Program-made: the position numbers and the translations under genes
Part shown: positions 44,214 to 52,822 of the stretch, piece by piece
How positions within the stretch are numbered: position 1 is the first letter of the stretch
Layout of the letters: each line of letters opens with the position of its first letter
Notes under the pieces: generated by a model
What the model was told of the DNA's origin: nothing
The model's database searches: none
Seen by the model: only the letters and a program-made list of their open reading frames with translations
DNA from: Mycolicibacterium sp. HK-90
Lineage (GTDB): Bacteria; Actinomycetota; Actinomycetes; Mycobacteriales; Mycobacteriaceae
Assembly (NCBI RefSeq): GCF_030486405.1
Contig: NZ_CP129613.1
Location: 3,968,001-4,032,000 of the forward strand
Length of the DNA stretch: 64,000 nt
Direction of reading: 5' to 3'

Positions 44214-45587
44214 ATGACGAGATCGAGTGGGCGCACCGCGGCAGTGATCGGTGCCGGGCAGACAGGCGTGACGGCGGCGCTCGGGCTGTTGGACAACGGT
44301 TTCGATGTCACCCTGTACAGCGACCGGGATCAGCGCGGGTTGCGCGATGACGTCCCGGCGACCGGCACGGCGCTGATCTTCGGGGAGGCGCAGCGGGCCG
44401 AGGAGAGCCTGGGCCTGAACACCTATCTGGCCACCGCCCCGACCTCGACCGGTGAGAGTGTGCGCGTGGTCGACGGTTCGGTTCCGGATCGCGCCGAGGA
44501 GATCGCCTTCGACGCCCAGTTCGAGGGGTTCGTCGGGATCGCGGTGGATACCCGGCTCAAGGCCGACGACCGGCTCACCCTGTTCCGGCAGCGCGGTGGG
44601 CGGTTCGTGGTCGAATCCGTCGATCCGGTGCGACTGGACGCCATCGCGGCGGATGTCGATCTGACCCTGGTGGCCACCGGCCGCGGCGGGTTGTCCACCC
44701 TCTTTCCGGTCGACGCCGAGCGCTCTGCCTACGACCGGCCCCAGCGCAGTCTGCTGACCGTGACCACCACCGGATTGCCGTTCGGCCCGGAGGTTTTCGC
44801 CCACCGCGGCACGTCCGGCGGCCGACACAGTGCCTTGACCGTGGTCACCGATCAGGGCGAATCGTGGTGGGGCGGTTACCTGCACAAGGATGCCGGGCCC
44901 ACGTGGGCGTTCCTGGGCTGGGCCCGCCCCGGCAGCGACTGGGAACGCCGCTTTGCCGACGCCGACAGCGCACAGTCCGCCCTCGACATCGTCACCGCAC
45001 TGCACCGGGACTACATCGACTGGGACCTGCCGGAGGTGAGTGAGCTCAGGACCATAGACGCGGATCCGCACTCCTGGCTCAAAGGCGCGGTGACCCAGGT
45101 GGTGCGGGACGGGGTGGGTCGGACCGCGAGCGGGCATCCGGTGGCCGCCCTGGGCGATACCGCGATCTCTTACGATCCGATCGCCGGGCAAGGTGCTCAG
45201 GGTGGACTGGTGCAAGCCGCCGCCCTGGTCCGCAAGGCGGCCACTCACGACGGCCCGTTCGACGAGGCTTGGCTGCGCAACACCTTCGAGGAGTTCTACG
45301 CGCACCGGGCGCGGGCCGCGCAGCTGGTCACCCGATTGTTCTTGTCTGACCCCGAACTGGCCGAATACGGCAACCTGTTCTTCGCCGCCGCGCAGGGCAG
45401 CCCCCGATTCGCCGCGAAACTCTATGGCCTGCTCGATGATCCCCGGCCGGTCGAGTCACTCACCTCCGAGGCCGCCGCCAGGCAACTGATCACCGACTTC
45501 GCCGGTGAACCGGCCGACGCGCTGTTGCAGCGATTCGTCCCGGCGGGCTCGTTCGAGCGGTCCCGGTTGGCGCCGCAGCCGGCGTAG
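44214..45587 (+). CDS. StyA-like FAD monooxygenase (styrene/indole type)
   Basis: A 457-residue flavoprotein of the styrene monooxygenase oxygenase-component group. FAD-binding VIGAGQTGVTAALGLLDNGF at the N-terminus; later GDTAISYDPIAGQGAQGG. Family members epoxidise styrene or indole with reduced FAD supplied by StyB. No StyB-like reductase is encoded in the window, so it must use a reductase elsewhere. The ATG at 44214 is preferred to a GTG nine bases upstream. Substrate unknown. Confidence 0.75.
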   Translation: MTRSSGRTAAVIGAGQTGVTAALGLLDNGFDVTLYSDRDQRGLRDDVPATGTALIFGEAQRAEESLGLNTYLATAPTSTGESVRVVDGSVPDRAEEIAFDAQFEGFVGIAVDTRLKADDRLTLFRQRGGRFVVESVDPVRLDAIAADVDLTLVATGRGGLSTLFPVDAERSAYDRPQRSLLTVTTTGLPFGPEVFAHRGTSGGRHSALTVVTDQGESWWGGYLHKDAGPTWAFLGWARPGSDWERRFADADSAQSALDIVTALHRDYIDWDLPEVSELRTIDADPHSWLKGAVTQVVRDGVGRTASGHPVAALGDTAISYDPIAGQGAQGGLVQAAALVRKAATHDGPFDEAWLRNTFEEFYAHRARAAQLVTRLFLSDPELAEYGNLFFAAAQGSPRFAAKLYGLLDDPRPVESLTSEAAARQLITDFAGEPADALLQRFVPAGSFERSRLAPQPA

Positions 45588-45592
45588 TCGCG

Positions 45593-46303
45593 TCAGCTCT
45601 CCATGATGCGACGCTTCTCGGCCTCGAACTCCGCCTCGGTCAGCGCGCCGGAGTCACGGAGGGCAGCAATCGTTTTGAGCTGTTCGAGTCGTACCGCCTG
45701 GTCTGTGAGCTGGTAACCAGTGGGCTGGTGGACGTTCGGTCCCACGGTTGGGATGGGGCGAGCCCGTCTGCTCTCCCGCGCCGACCACACCACGCTGGCA
45801 ATCAACTCCAGCACACCCAATGCGGCGAGTCCGCCGAACAACCAGGGCAGCCAGCCGTACTCACTGCCGTGCCCGAAGGCCAGCCGTGGATTGATATAGC
45901 CCTGGACCTGGCCGTCGACGCTGATCTCGTAGACGCCTGCGGTGGATACCTGCATGACCCACACCCGCACCCGGGCGTCGTTGTTCACCGTGGTTGTCGC
46001 GCCGATGCTTTCGGTCACCACCGGATCCGCGGCCCCGTCGGGCGCGGACACACGCAATCGCAGTGGCGGCACCGGAAGACCGCTTCCCGATCCGGTGACC
46101 ATGGTGTGCAGGCTGACGGTCACCTCCCCCTGCGGCAAATCGAGACTGGCTCTCCCAGGGATCGGCACCTCACCGTAGGCGTCGTACTCGTCCAGGACGA
46201 ACGCGTTGAGGAACACCATCACGAACAGGCCGACCGCGCCGATCACGAGGGTGCAGATGGAAGTGGCGACTGCGAGGCGCGGAGCAGACCATCGGCTGTT
46301 CAT
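45593..46303 (-). CDS. membrane protein with C-terminal SHOCT domain
   Basis: A 236-residue protein with a membrane segment at residues about 12-35 (VIGAVGLFVMVFLNAFV), an extracytoplasmic beta-rich domain to about residue 140, and a second segment, LPWLFGGLAALGVLELIASV. The C-terminal 30 residues, EQLKTIAALRDSGALTEAEF, are a SHOCT helical hairpin, which mediates oligomerisation in many membrane proteins. Convergent with the monooxygenase gene, 5 bp apart. Confidence 0.75.
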   Translation of the reverse strand: MNSRWSAPRLAVATSICTLVIGAVGLFVMVFLNAFVLDEYDAYGEVPIPGRASLDLPQGEVTVSLHTMVTGSGSGLPVPPLRLRVSAPDGAADPVVTESIGATTTVNNDARVRVWVMQVSTAGVYEISVDGQVQGYINPRLAFGHGSEYGWLPWLFGGLAALGVLELIASVVWSARESRRARPIPTVGPNVHQPTGYQLTDQAVRLEQLKTIAALRDSGALTEAEFEAEKRRIMES

Positions 46304-46349
46304 GGCCGAAGTTTGTCATGGCCGACGACTCACGAGCTACCGTCGGAGT

Positions 46350-46592
46350 ATGCCTCGCGACGAGACCGACACCCCCGCCACCACCGGCCCGGTACGGCGG
46401 TTCGCCCTGCGCTACTGGGTTGCCCTGATCCTGGTCGCCCTCGCCGCCATCTTCGTCGCGCAGAACCGGGATCGGGTGCGCGTACATGTCCTGTGGGTGA
46501 CCGTCGAGTCGCCGATGTGGTTCATCTTGGTCATTATTTTCGTCATGGGTCTTCTCATCGGACTGTTGCTGCGCCGTCGGCGGCGAACATAG
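46350..46592 (+). CDS. LapA-domain small membrane protein
   Basis: An 80-residue protein with two hydrophobic helices (YWVALILVALAAIFVAQN and MWFILVIIFVMGLLIGLLLR) around RDRVRVHVLW, the DUF1049/LapA_dom pattern. Ends in a run of arginines. Two bases before a downstream methyltransferase start, so they may be co-translated. Role in actinobacteria unknown. Confidence 0.75.
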   Translation: MPRDETDTPATTGPVRRFALRYWVALILVALAAIFVAQNRDRVRVHVLWVTVESPMWFILVIIFVMGLLIGLLLRRRRRT

Positions 46593-46594
46593 CC

Positions 46595-47638
46595 ATGCCC
46601 GGGCCGCGCCGAACCACACCCCGCCCGCATACCGCCGGAATGAGTTCGGCGATCAAGCTTCTCGAGCTCGCGGCGCACACGGTGCCGATCCCGGCGGCGC
46701 CTCAACCCGTCGTCATCGCCGACTACGGGGCCGGCACCGCGCACAATTCGATGCAACCGATCAACGCCGCCATCGCGGCGGTGCGCAGCCGCACCCGACC
46801 CGAGCACTCGATTCTGGTGACGCACACCGATGTCGCCGACAACGACTTCTGCACGATGTTCCGGATCTTGGAGGAGGATCCGGAGTCCTATCGGCACAGG
46901 GATTCGGCCACGTTCAGTTCGGCGATCGGCCGGTCGTTCTACAGCCAGATCCTGCCGTCGAACAGCGTGCACCTGGGCTGGTCGGCCTGGGCGGTAGCGC
47001 GACTGAGCACGGTGCCCATGCCGGTCGCCGACCATGTCGTCGCGGCCTACAGCAACGACGAGCGGGTGCGCGCTGCCTATGCCAGGCAGGCAGCTCACGA
47101 TTGGCACGAGTTCGTCGCTTTCCGGGGCCGCGAACTGTGCCCGGGTGGCCGGCTGGTGGTGTTGACCACCGCAGTGGACCATGACGGTGATTTGGGCTAT
47201 CGCCCGTTGTTCCGCGCCGCCGTCGGCGCGCTGACCGAGCTGATTGCCGCCGGTGTGGTGAGCGCCGAGGAGGCGACGCGGATGTCGTTGCCGATCGCGG
47301 GACGTCGTGCCGCGGATTTCACCGCACCGTTCGCCCCGTCGGGACGGTTCGAGCGGCTGGAGATCCAGCACGTCGAACTGATCGACGCGGAGGACCGGAT
47401 CTTCAACGCCTACCGCAGCGACAAGGACGCAGGCGCTTTCGGCACCCGCTGGGCCGATTTCCTCAGGTTCACGGCATTCGCCGATCTCGGGGCGACGCTC
47501 GAAGGGGGCCCCGATCGGTTGACGGTGTTCTACGACCGCCTGCATGCGGGCATCGCGGCACGGTTGTCCGCCGAGCCCGAGGAGATGCGTATTCCGATCG
47601 CCGCGGTGGTGTTGGAGCGGCGCCGGCCGAGCCAGTGA
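46595..47638 (+). CDS. SABATH-type carboxyl methyltransferase (fatty-acid O-methyltransferase-like)
   Basis: A protein of up to 347 residues resembling plant salicylate/jasmonate carboxyl methyltransferases. The SAM site has VIADYGAGTAHNSM, then THTDVADNDFCTMF, and FYSQILPSNSVHLGWSAWAVA matches the family motif before the substrate pocket. A mycobacterial relative, MmFAMT of M. marinum, methylates free fatty acids; that reaction is the most likely here. An ATG at 46640 (MSSAIKLLE) is an alternative start that drops 15 basic residues. Its stop abuts the stop of the opposite-strand IlvX-like gene. Confidence 0.75.
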   Translation: MPGPRRTTPRPHTAGMSSAIKLLELAAHTVPIPAAPQPVVIADYGAGTAHNSMQPINAAIAAVRSRTRPEHSILVTHTDVADNDFCTMFRILEEDPESYRHRDSATFSSAIGRSFYSQILPSNSVHLGWSAWAVARLSTVPMPVADHVVAAYSNDERVRAAYARQAAHDWHEFVAFRGRELCPGGRLVVLTTAVDHDGDLGYRPLFRAAVGALTELIAAGVVSAEEATRMSLPIAGRRAADFTAPFAPSGRFERLEIQHVELIDAEDRIFNAYRSDKDAGAFGTRWADFLRFTAFADLGATLEGGPDRLTVFYDRLHAGIAARLSAEPEEMRIPIAAVVLERRRPSQ

Positions 47639-49195
47639 TCAAACCGGCGACCAGGCCGGCAGTGTCGCGTCGATCAGATGCGGTCCCGGCTCCGCCAGCG
47701 CCGCACGGAACTGGCCGGCAAGCTCGTCGGCGGTGGTGGCCCGGGTGGCCGGAACTCCGAATCCCTGCGCTATCGAAGCGAAGTCGATGTCCGGCCGACT
47801 CAGGTCGAGCAATGAGCGCGATCGTTCCCCATTGGCCTGGGTCCCCACCCGCAACAACTCGAGCTGCAGGATGGCATAGGCGTGGTTGTTCAGGATCACC
47901 ACGGTGACGTCGAGTTGCTCGCGGGCCATCGTCCACAGGGCCGAAATAGTGTATGCGGCACTGCCATCGGACTGCAGGGCGATGACCGGTCGGTCCGGCG
48001 CGGCGATTGCGGCTCCCACCGCGACCGGCAGGCCCTGTCCGATGGCGCCGCCGGTCAGGGTGAGGACATCGTGGCGGGGAGCGGTTGCGGTGGCCACCGG
48101 CAGAAACACGCCGCTGGTGTTAGCCTCGTCGGAGATGATCGCGTTCTCCGGCAGTAGCGCCGCGATCACCTGCGCCAGGCTCTGTGGATTGAGCGGGCCG
48201 GTGGGCAACTCAGTCGGGCCGGGCGGCGGCGGGGCGGGTAGTGCGCCACCCAATTCGTCGGCCAGTGCGGCCAATTCATCCACAGCCAGCTCACAGACCT
48301 CGGCACCTTCGGGTACCAGCACACTCGGCTTGCCCGGGTAGGCGAAGAACGACACCGGCGACTTCGCGCCGACCAACACCAGATGTGTTGCCCCGGAGAG
48401 TTGTTGGGTGGCCTGCTCGGCCAGGTAGCCGAGCCGCTCGATGGGCGGCACGCCCTGTCCGCGGGCCAGCCGGGCCGGAAAGGTCTCGCCCAGCACGCGC
48501 GCCCCGGTTGCCGCGCCGATCCGCGCCGCGGCTCGCAGACCGTCCGCGTGGGTGGCAGCACCGCCCAACAACACCACCGCACGCTTCCCCTGGATGCGCA
48601 GCAACTCGGCCGCACCGGCGACATCCATGAGGCCGGCCGGTCCGTCGCCAACCGGATGTCCGATACCTGTGTCGGGCAAGGGGTTCTGCGGCGCGCTGCC
48701 CCAGGAATAGTCGGCAGGCAGGACCAGCGTGGCGACACGTCCGGGCGTGCCAGTCGCGCTGTGCACCGCACCGTGCACGGCGGCATCGAGGTCGGCGGCC
48801 GATTCGGGCCGGTGCACGGAACCGCCCGTCCAGCGCCCGAGCGCATCGATGTCTGATTCCAGCGGCGCGTCGAGCGGTTGATGGTAGGTCGCATGATCGC
48901 CGACAACGTTGACCACCGGAGTGAACGCGCGCCGGGCGTTGTGCAGGTTGGCCAGACCGTTGGCCATCCCTGGGCCGAGGTGTAGCAGGGTGGCCGCGGG
49001 AGTGCCGGCGATGCGGGCGTATCCGTCGGCTGCTCCGGTGGCGACGCCTTCGAACAGACACAGCACCGGACGCATGGCTGGAGCGGCATCCAGCGCGGCG
49101 ACGAAGTGCATCTCCGAGGTGCCCGGGTTGGCGAAGCACACGTCGACGCCTTCGGCGAGCAGGCGGTTCACCACCACTTCGGCACCGGTGCTCAT
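47639..49195 (-). CDS. ilvX: ThDP-dependent acetolactate-synthase-like enzyme (IlvX type)
   Basis: A 518-residue thiamine-diphosphate enzyme. N domain starts GAEVVVNRLLAEGVDVCFANPGTSE in part, with the ThDP-activating Glu in LFEGVATGAADGYARI. The C-terminal ThDP/Mg motif is LQSDGSAAYTISALW ... NN (GDG replaced by SDG). Closest in memory to Rv3509c IlvX and benzoylformate decarboxylase-type proteins. Acetolactate or 2-keto acid decarboxylation likely; not the main AHAS. Divergent from the SDR gene across a region with a 17-bp palindrome. Confidence 0.75.
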   Translation of the reverse strand: MSTGAEVVVNRLLAEGVDVCFANPGTSEMHFVAALDAAPAMRPVLCLFEGVATGAADGYARIAGTPAATLLHLGPGMANGLANLHNARRAFTPVVNVVGDHATYHQPLDAPLESDIDALGRWTGGSVHRPESAADLDAAVHGAVHSATGTPGRVATLVLPADYSWGSAPQNPLPDTGIGHPVGDGPAGLMDVAGAAELLRIQGKRAVVLLGGAATHADGLRAAARIGAATGARVLGETFPARLARGQGVPPIERLGYLAEQATQQLSGATHLVLVGAKSPVSFFAYPGKPSVLVPEGAEVCELAVDELAALADELGGALPAPPPPGPTELPTGPLNPQSLAQVIAALLPENAIISDEANTSGVFLPVATATAPRHDVLTLTGGAIGQGLPVAVGAAIAAPDRPVIALQSDGSAAYTISALWTMAREQLDVTVVILNNHAYAILQLELLRVGTQANGERSRSLLDLSRPDIDFASIAQGFGVPATRATTADELAGQFRAALAEPGPHLIDATLPAWSPV

Positions 49196-49288
49196 GAGAC
49201 GCTCCCCGCGCCGTTTTCAATTTTCCGCCAGCCGTTGTGCACCCGTCCATATTGGTCGGCAGGCGCTCGGGATGCCACTACCGAATCT

Positions 49289-49305
49289 TGACTGATTATC
49301 AGTCA
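49289..49305. promoter_or_regulatory. 17-bp perfect palindrome, TetR operator
   Basis: TGACTGAT-T-ATCAGTCA, in the divergent gap between the ThDP enzyme gene (start 49195) and the SDR gene (start 49373). The SDR gene is co-translated with a TetR gene. Length and symmetry are typical of a TetR operator. TTGACT at its left edge could be a -35 element of the plus-strand promoter, so binding would block transcription. Confidence 0.7.
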
Positions 49306-49372
49306 GTCTGGCACGGTGGGTCTACATCGTCTACATCGGGTCGACATCCCCACAGGCTGAGCGGAGCCAGAC

Positions 49373-50200
49373 ATGCGACACCGCGGAATCCAGCTTTCCG
49401 GCAAGAAGGCTGTGATCACCGGCGCATCGAGCGGGATCGGACGCGAGCTCGCGCTGGCCCTGGCGCAGCGGGGAGCCACGCTGGCGCTCGCGGCCCGCCG
49501 CAAGGATCTGCTCGACGACCTCTCTGACGAGATTGCGGGCATGGGTGTGCCCCGCCCCGCCGTACTCCCCGTCGATCTGGCCATACCCGGTTCGGCAGTC
49601 GAACTCGGCCGCCGGGCCCAGGATGCACTCGGCACGGTGGACATCGCGGTCAACAATGCCGGTACCAACCTGACCGGAGCACAATCGTTGGTGACCGATT
49701 CGGCCGCCGCCCGCGCCGTCTTCGAGGTCAATGTCTGGTCCCCGCTGGCACTCACCTCCGCACTGCTTCCGGCCATGCGGGCGGTCGATTCCGGCGTGAT
49801 CGTCAACGTCACCTCTACCGTTCAGGCCGTGCCACTCCCCCTGCTCGGCTATTACTCCGCATCCAAAGCTGCTCTGGCCCAGGCGACGAAGTCGCTGCGG
49901 CTGGAGCTGGCCGGAACCGGCATCCGGGTGTTGGAGGTGGTGCCCGGTGCGACCGACACAGCGCTGCGCGACATCGATGAGCTGCCGTGGAAGACCACCC
50001 CGCCACCGACGTTGCCGCCGGTGGCGCCTGCGTCCACCGCCGCGGCCATCGTCCGCGGGCTCGAGCGCGGCGCCCGGCGGGTCGTCCATCCACGCTATTC
50101 GCTTCTCCCCCTGGAAGTTCCAGCCTTGGGCCGGATACTCGCCACAGTAGGCGGCCGGCGGGTCGACACCAGCGGCGCACTGGCTGGGCCAATTCGGTGA
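49373..50200 (+). CDS. short-chain dehydrogenase (SDR), TetR-linked
   Basis: A 275-residue classical SDR. Cofactor motif VITGASSGIGRELALALAQRG, NNAG in VDIAVNNAGTNLTG, active Ser in VNVTSTVQAV and YxxxK in YYSASKAALAQ. C-terminal part has no membrane anchor. Its stop overlaps the TetR GTG (GTGA). Likely controlled by that TetR through the 49289-49305 palindrome. Substrate unknown. Confidence 0.9.
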   Translation: MRHRGIQLSGKKAVITGASSGIGRELALALAQRGATLALAARRKDLLDDLSDEIAGMGVPRPAVLPVDLAIPGSAVELGRRAQDALGTVDIAVNNAGTNLTGAQSLVTDSAAARAVFEVNVWSPLALTSALLPAMRAVDSGVIVNVTSTVQAVPLPLLGYYSASKAALAQATKSLRLELAGTGIRVLEVVPGATDTALRDIDELPWKTTPPPTLPPVAPASTAAAIVRGLERGARRVVHPRYSLLPLEVPALGRILATVGGRRVDTSGALAGPIR

Positions 50201-50841
50201 ACGCGCAAGCCAAGTCGACGGATCGGCGTCAGCTCATCATCGACGCGGCCCGCAGACTTTTCGCGACACAGCCCTACGATCAGGTCACCACGGCAGAGGT
50301 CGCCAAGGATGCCGGGGTGGCCTACGGCTTGATCGCCCACCACTTCACCAACAAGCGTGGCCTGTATCTGGCGGTGATGAACGAGATCGCCGAGGAGATC
50401 GCCGCGGTTCAGACCGCCGCCGCACCGCCGGAGGCGAGCCTGGCAGACCAATTACGCCACGCCCTGCGCAGCCACATCGCCCACATCGATTCGTACTCGG
50501 GCAGTTTCGTCGCGCTGCTGCGCGGCGCGCTGGGCGCCGATCCCGAACATCAGTCGGCCGTCGAACACCTCCGATGGTTGGGCGCCCAGAGAATTCTGTC
50601 GGCCCTGGGCATCGCCGAGCCCATCGCGCCCACCCTGCGCACCGCCATGCACGGTTGGATCGGTTTCCTCGACGAGATGATGATCGACCGCATCACCCAC
50701 CGCGATGTGGACATCGATGCCCTCGTCGACCTCGCCGCTGCCGCGTTGGCCGTTACGTTACGCACCGCGGCCACACTTGACGATTCCATCACCTATACCT
50801 CCGAGGCGACGGCGGCCATCGACGCGATCACGCGAGGCTGA
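50197..50841 (+). CDS. TetR-family regulator
   Basis: A 214-residue TetR protein. HTH: VTTAEVAKDAGVAYGLIAHHF (residues about 30-50) preceded by LIIDAARRLFATQPYD. Helical ligand domain to the end. GTG start inside the SDR stop. Autoregulation through the palindrome at 49289-49305 is inferred from the arrangement. Confidence 0.88.
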   Translation: MNAQAKSTDRRQLIIDAARRLFATQPYDQVTTAEVAKDAGVAYGLIAHHFTNKRGLYLAVMNEIAEEIAAVQTAAAPPEASLADQLRHALRSHIAHIDSYSGSFVALLRGALGADPEHQSAVEHLRWLGAQRILSALGIAEPIAPTLRTAMHGWIGFLDEMMIDRITHRDVDIDALVDLAAAALAVTLRTAATLDDSITYTSEATAAIDAITRG

Positions 50842-50903
50842 TCCGGGCAACGGGCCAGCTCGTACACCGAAGCGGAGCGGGATGGCCGGCGGCCCAGATC
50901 CCA

Positions 50904-52715
50904 CTACGGCCCGGCGTCGGCTAGATGACGGGTGGCGACGTCGTACACCATCAACGCAGATGAAAACTCCATGGTGGTCGCCGGATCGGCAAGGTTCACC
51001 TCGCACAACTGCTCGATGCGTCGAAGTCGTTGCGCCACGGTGTTGGAATGGATCACCAGCGCCTTGGCGGTCGCGTTGCGGTCATGCCTGTTTGCGAAGT
51101 AGCTCCGCAACGTCGTCATCAACTCGGTGCGATGGTTCGCGTCATAGTCGATCACCGGCTTGAGCGTTCGAGCGGCGAACGCCGCGAGTTTGGCCGGCTC
51201 CTTCAGTTGGAGCAGCAATCCGACGAGACCGAGATCCTCGAGGGTGACCGTAGTGCCGGATCTGCCGCCCTGCAGCGCGATATCCAACGCTCCCTTGGCA
51301 ATGTGGTAGGCCTCGCCGACGCTGTCGGCGCAGGACGCAGCAACGGCGGCAGTGGCCGTGATCTCCTGTGAAACTTGGGCAATCGCTCGCTGGACTATGA
51401 CGCCGGGCGGTTCGCTGGTGTCAGACGCCTCCGGCCACAGCGTGACAAGCATGCCGCCGTGCATCGCCACCAACGGCTTAGGCCGGTAGGCCGAGCTCAA
51501 CTCCGTCACCGCCGCCAGCGCACGCTGCCACGCCAGGCGGGCGGCCACGTCGGTGGACCCGGCCAGTGTTGCCACGATTGCAACGTGAGGGATGCTGAGG
51601 TCATGACCGAGCCGGCGGGCACGGGTCAACAAGGGGTCGGACAGGGACCCGCTGCTGGACAACACATCGGTCAGCAACTCCCCGCTGAGCCGCCTTTCCA
51701 CCTCGGCCGCCGTCTGTTCCCGCAGCAGCTCGACCGACACCACGATGGACGCGTGTTCGACGGCCCGAACCTGGAGTGGGTCAAGCGTTTCGGCGTCCCC
51801 GGGGAACCAGATTCGTGCGGCCACTTCTGTTCCCAACCGCACGCGGGCAGCAAGCCACCCACTGAGGTCGCCGTCGACATCGGCGACGGCCTCGACCGTC
51901 GCCGTGGCCTCAGTACACATGCATTCGGCCGCTGCCGAACGCGCTGCGGGAGTGGGAAATTCGATACCGTCCCCAGTGCGGGCCAGCTCAGTTTGGCGCC
52001 CGTCATCGATCAGCACCGGTCGGCCGATGAGATCGCTCAGCGCGGCAGCGATCCCAGTGATCCCGCCGGAACGCAATGTGACCGCCAACAGCCGCTCGTG
52101 GATCTGTTCTGATCGCGCCAACGCGTCGCGTTGTTCACGCAATGAGCCCGTGAGCGTGCGCAACTCGTCGAGACGGCGAGCGGAAGTGACTGCGATCGCG
52201 GCATGGTTGGCCAACAGGATCAGCCGCTCGATCTCATACCGAGTGAACGTGTGCACTGAGGCGTAGTAGCCGTTGAGGGTCCCCAGTACGTCAGCGCCGG
52301 CCACCAGCGGTACCGCCACGATGGCACGGTATCCCTGTTCTTGTGCGACACCGGCCCAGAGCGCGAACTCAGGCTCGCCTCGCACGTCCCGAATGGACAC
52401 GGGTTCGCCGCGATGGAATGCCCGGCTCGAGGGTGATCCGCTGTCGAGCCGGATCGGCCTGTCGGAATTGACTCGTTGGACGTACTCCTCCGACAAGCCG
52501 CTCCATCCCTGAACCACCAGCCGATCACGATTCGAATCGGGGATGAGGACACCGCAGAAGTCGAAACCCAGCAGTGTCCGCGCTGTGTCGGCAACCAGAC
52601 AGAGCACCTCCCGCAAATCGGTATCGGCACAGGCTTGAGCGCTAAGCGTCCGTAGCGCTGCCAGCCACGTCACCAGTTCCGCACCGGGCCGCTGGTTGTC
52701 CGTCGGGGAAGCCAT
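50904..52715 (-). CDS. GAF-PucR/CdaR regulator of the catabolic cluster
   Basis: A 603-residue transcriptional regulator. An N-terminal GAF domain (about residues 20-180, with FDFCGVLIPD and AIVAVPLVAGADVLGTL) is followed by a coiled-coil linker and a CdaR region. The C-terminal PucR HTH contains LMTTLRSYFANRHDRNATAK, then ALVIHSNTVAQRLRRIEQLC. Such proteins commonly activate aromatic-catabolic operons when the GAF domain binds a small ligand. Divergent from the ALDH gene across 107 bp with an AGACATA-N13-TATGTCT dyad. Probably the specific activator of the nine-gene cluster. Confidence 0.88.
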   Translation of the reverse strand: MASPTDNQRPGAELVTWLAALRTLSAQACADTDLREVLCLVADTARTLLGFDFCGVLIPDSNRDRLVVQGWSGLSEEYVQRVNSDRPIRLDSGSPSSRAFHRGEPVSIRDVRGEPEFALWAGVAQEQGYRAIVAVPLVAGADVLGTLNGYYASVHTFTRYEIERLILLANHAAIAVTSARRLDELRTLTGSLREQRDALARSEQIHERLLAVTLRSGGITGIAAALSDLIGRPVLIDDGRQTELARTGDGIEFPTPAARSAAAECMCTEATATVEAVADVDGDLSGWLAARVRLGTEVAARIWFPGDAETLDPLQVRAVEHASIVVSVELLREQTAAEVERRLSGELLTDVLSSSGSLSDPLLTRARRLGHDLSIPHVAIVATLAGSTDVAARLAWQRALAAVTELSSAYRPKPLVAMHGGMLVTLWPEASDTSEPPGVIVQRAIAQVSQEITATAAVAASCADSVGEAYHIAKGALDIALQGGRSGTTVTLEDLGLVGLLLQLKEPAKLAAFAARTLKPVIDYDANHRTELMTTLRSYFANRHDRNATAKALVIHSNTVAQRLRRIEQLCEVNLADPATTMEFSSALMVYDVATRHLADAGP

Positions 52716-52749
52716 GCGATCAGTGTGCCGTAGCCGGAGGTGTCGCGCG

Positions 52750-52776
52750 AGACATAAAAGTAGAAGAAGTATGTCT
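52750..52776. promoter_or_regulatory. dyad in divergent promoter of catabolic cluster
   Basis: AGACATA (52750-52756) and TATGTCT (52770-52776), perfect 7-bp arms 13 bases apart, in the 107-bp gap between the PucR-type regulator and the ALDH gene. Candidate binding site of that regulator; nothing else of note in the gap. Confidence 0.5.
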
Positions 52777-52822
52777 TTCCAAACATTGAACGGCTGCGGC
52801 GGTGTGACGACACTCATGTTCC

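Noticed and set aside
45728..46594. Upstream extension of the SABATH methyltransferase gene
   Set aside because: It runs through the SHOCT membrane-protein gene antisense and the LapA gene in another frame; homology starts after 46595.
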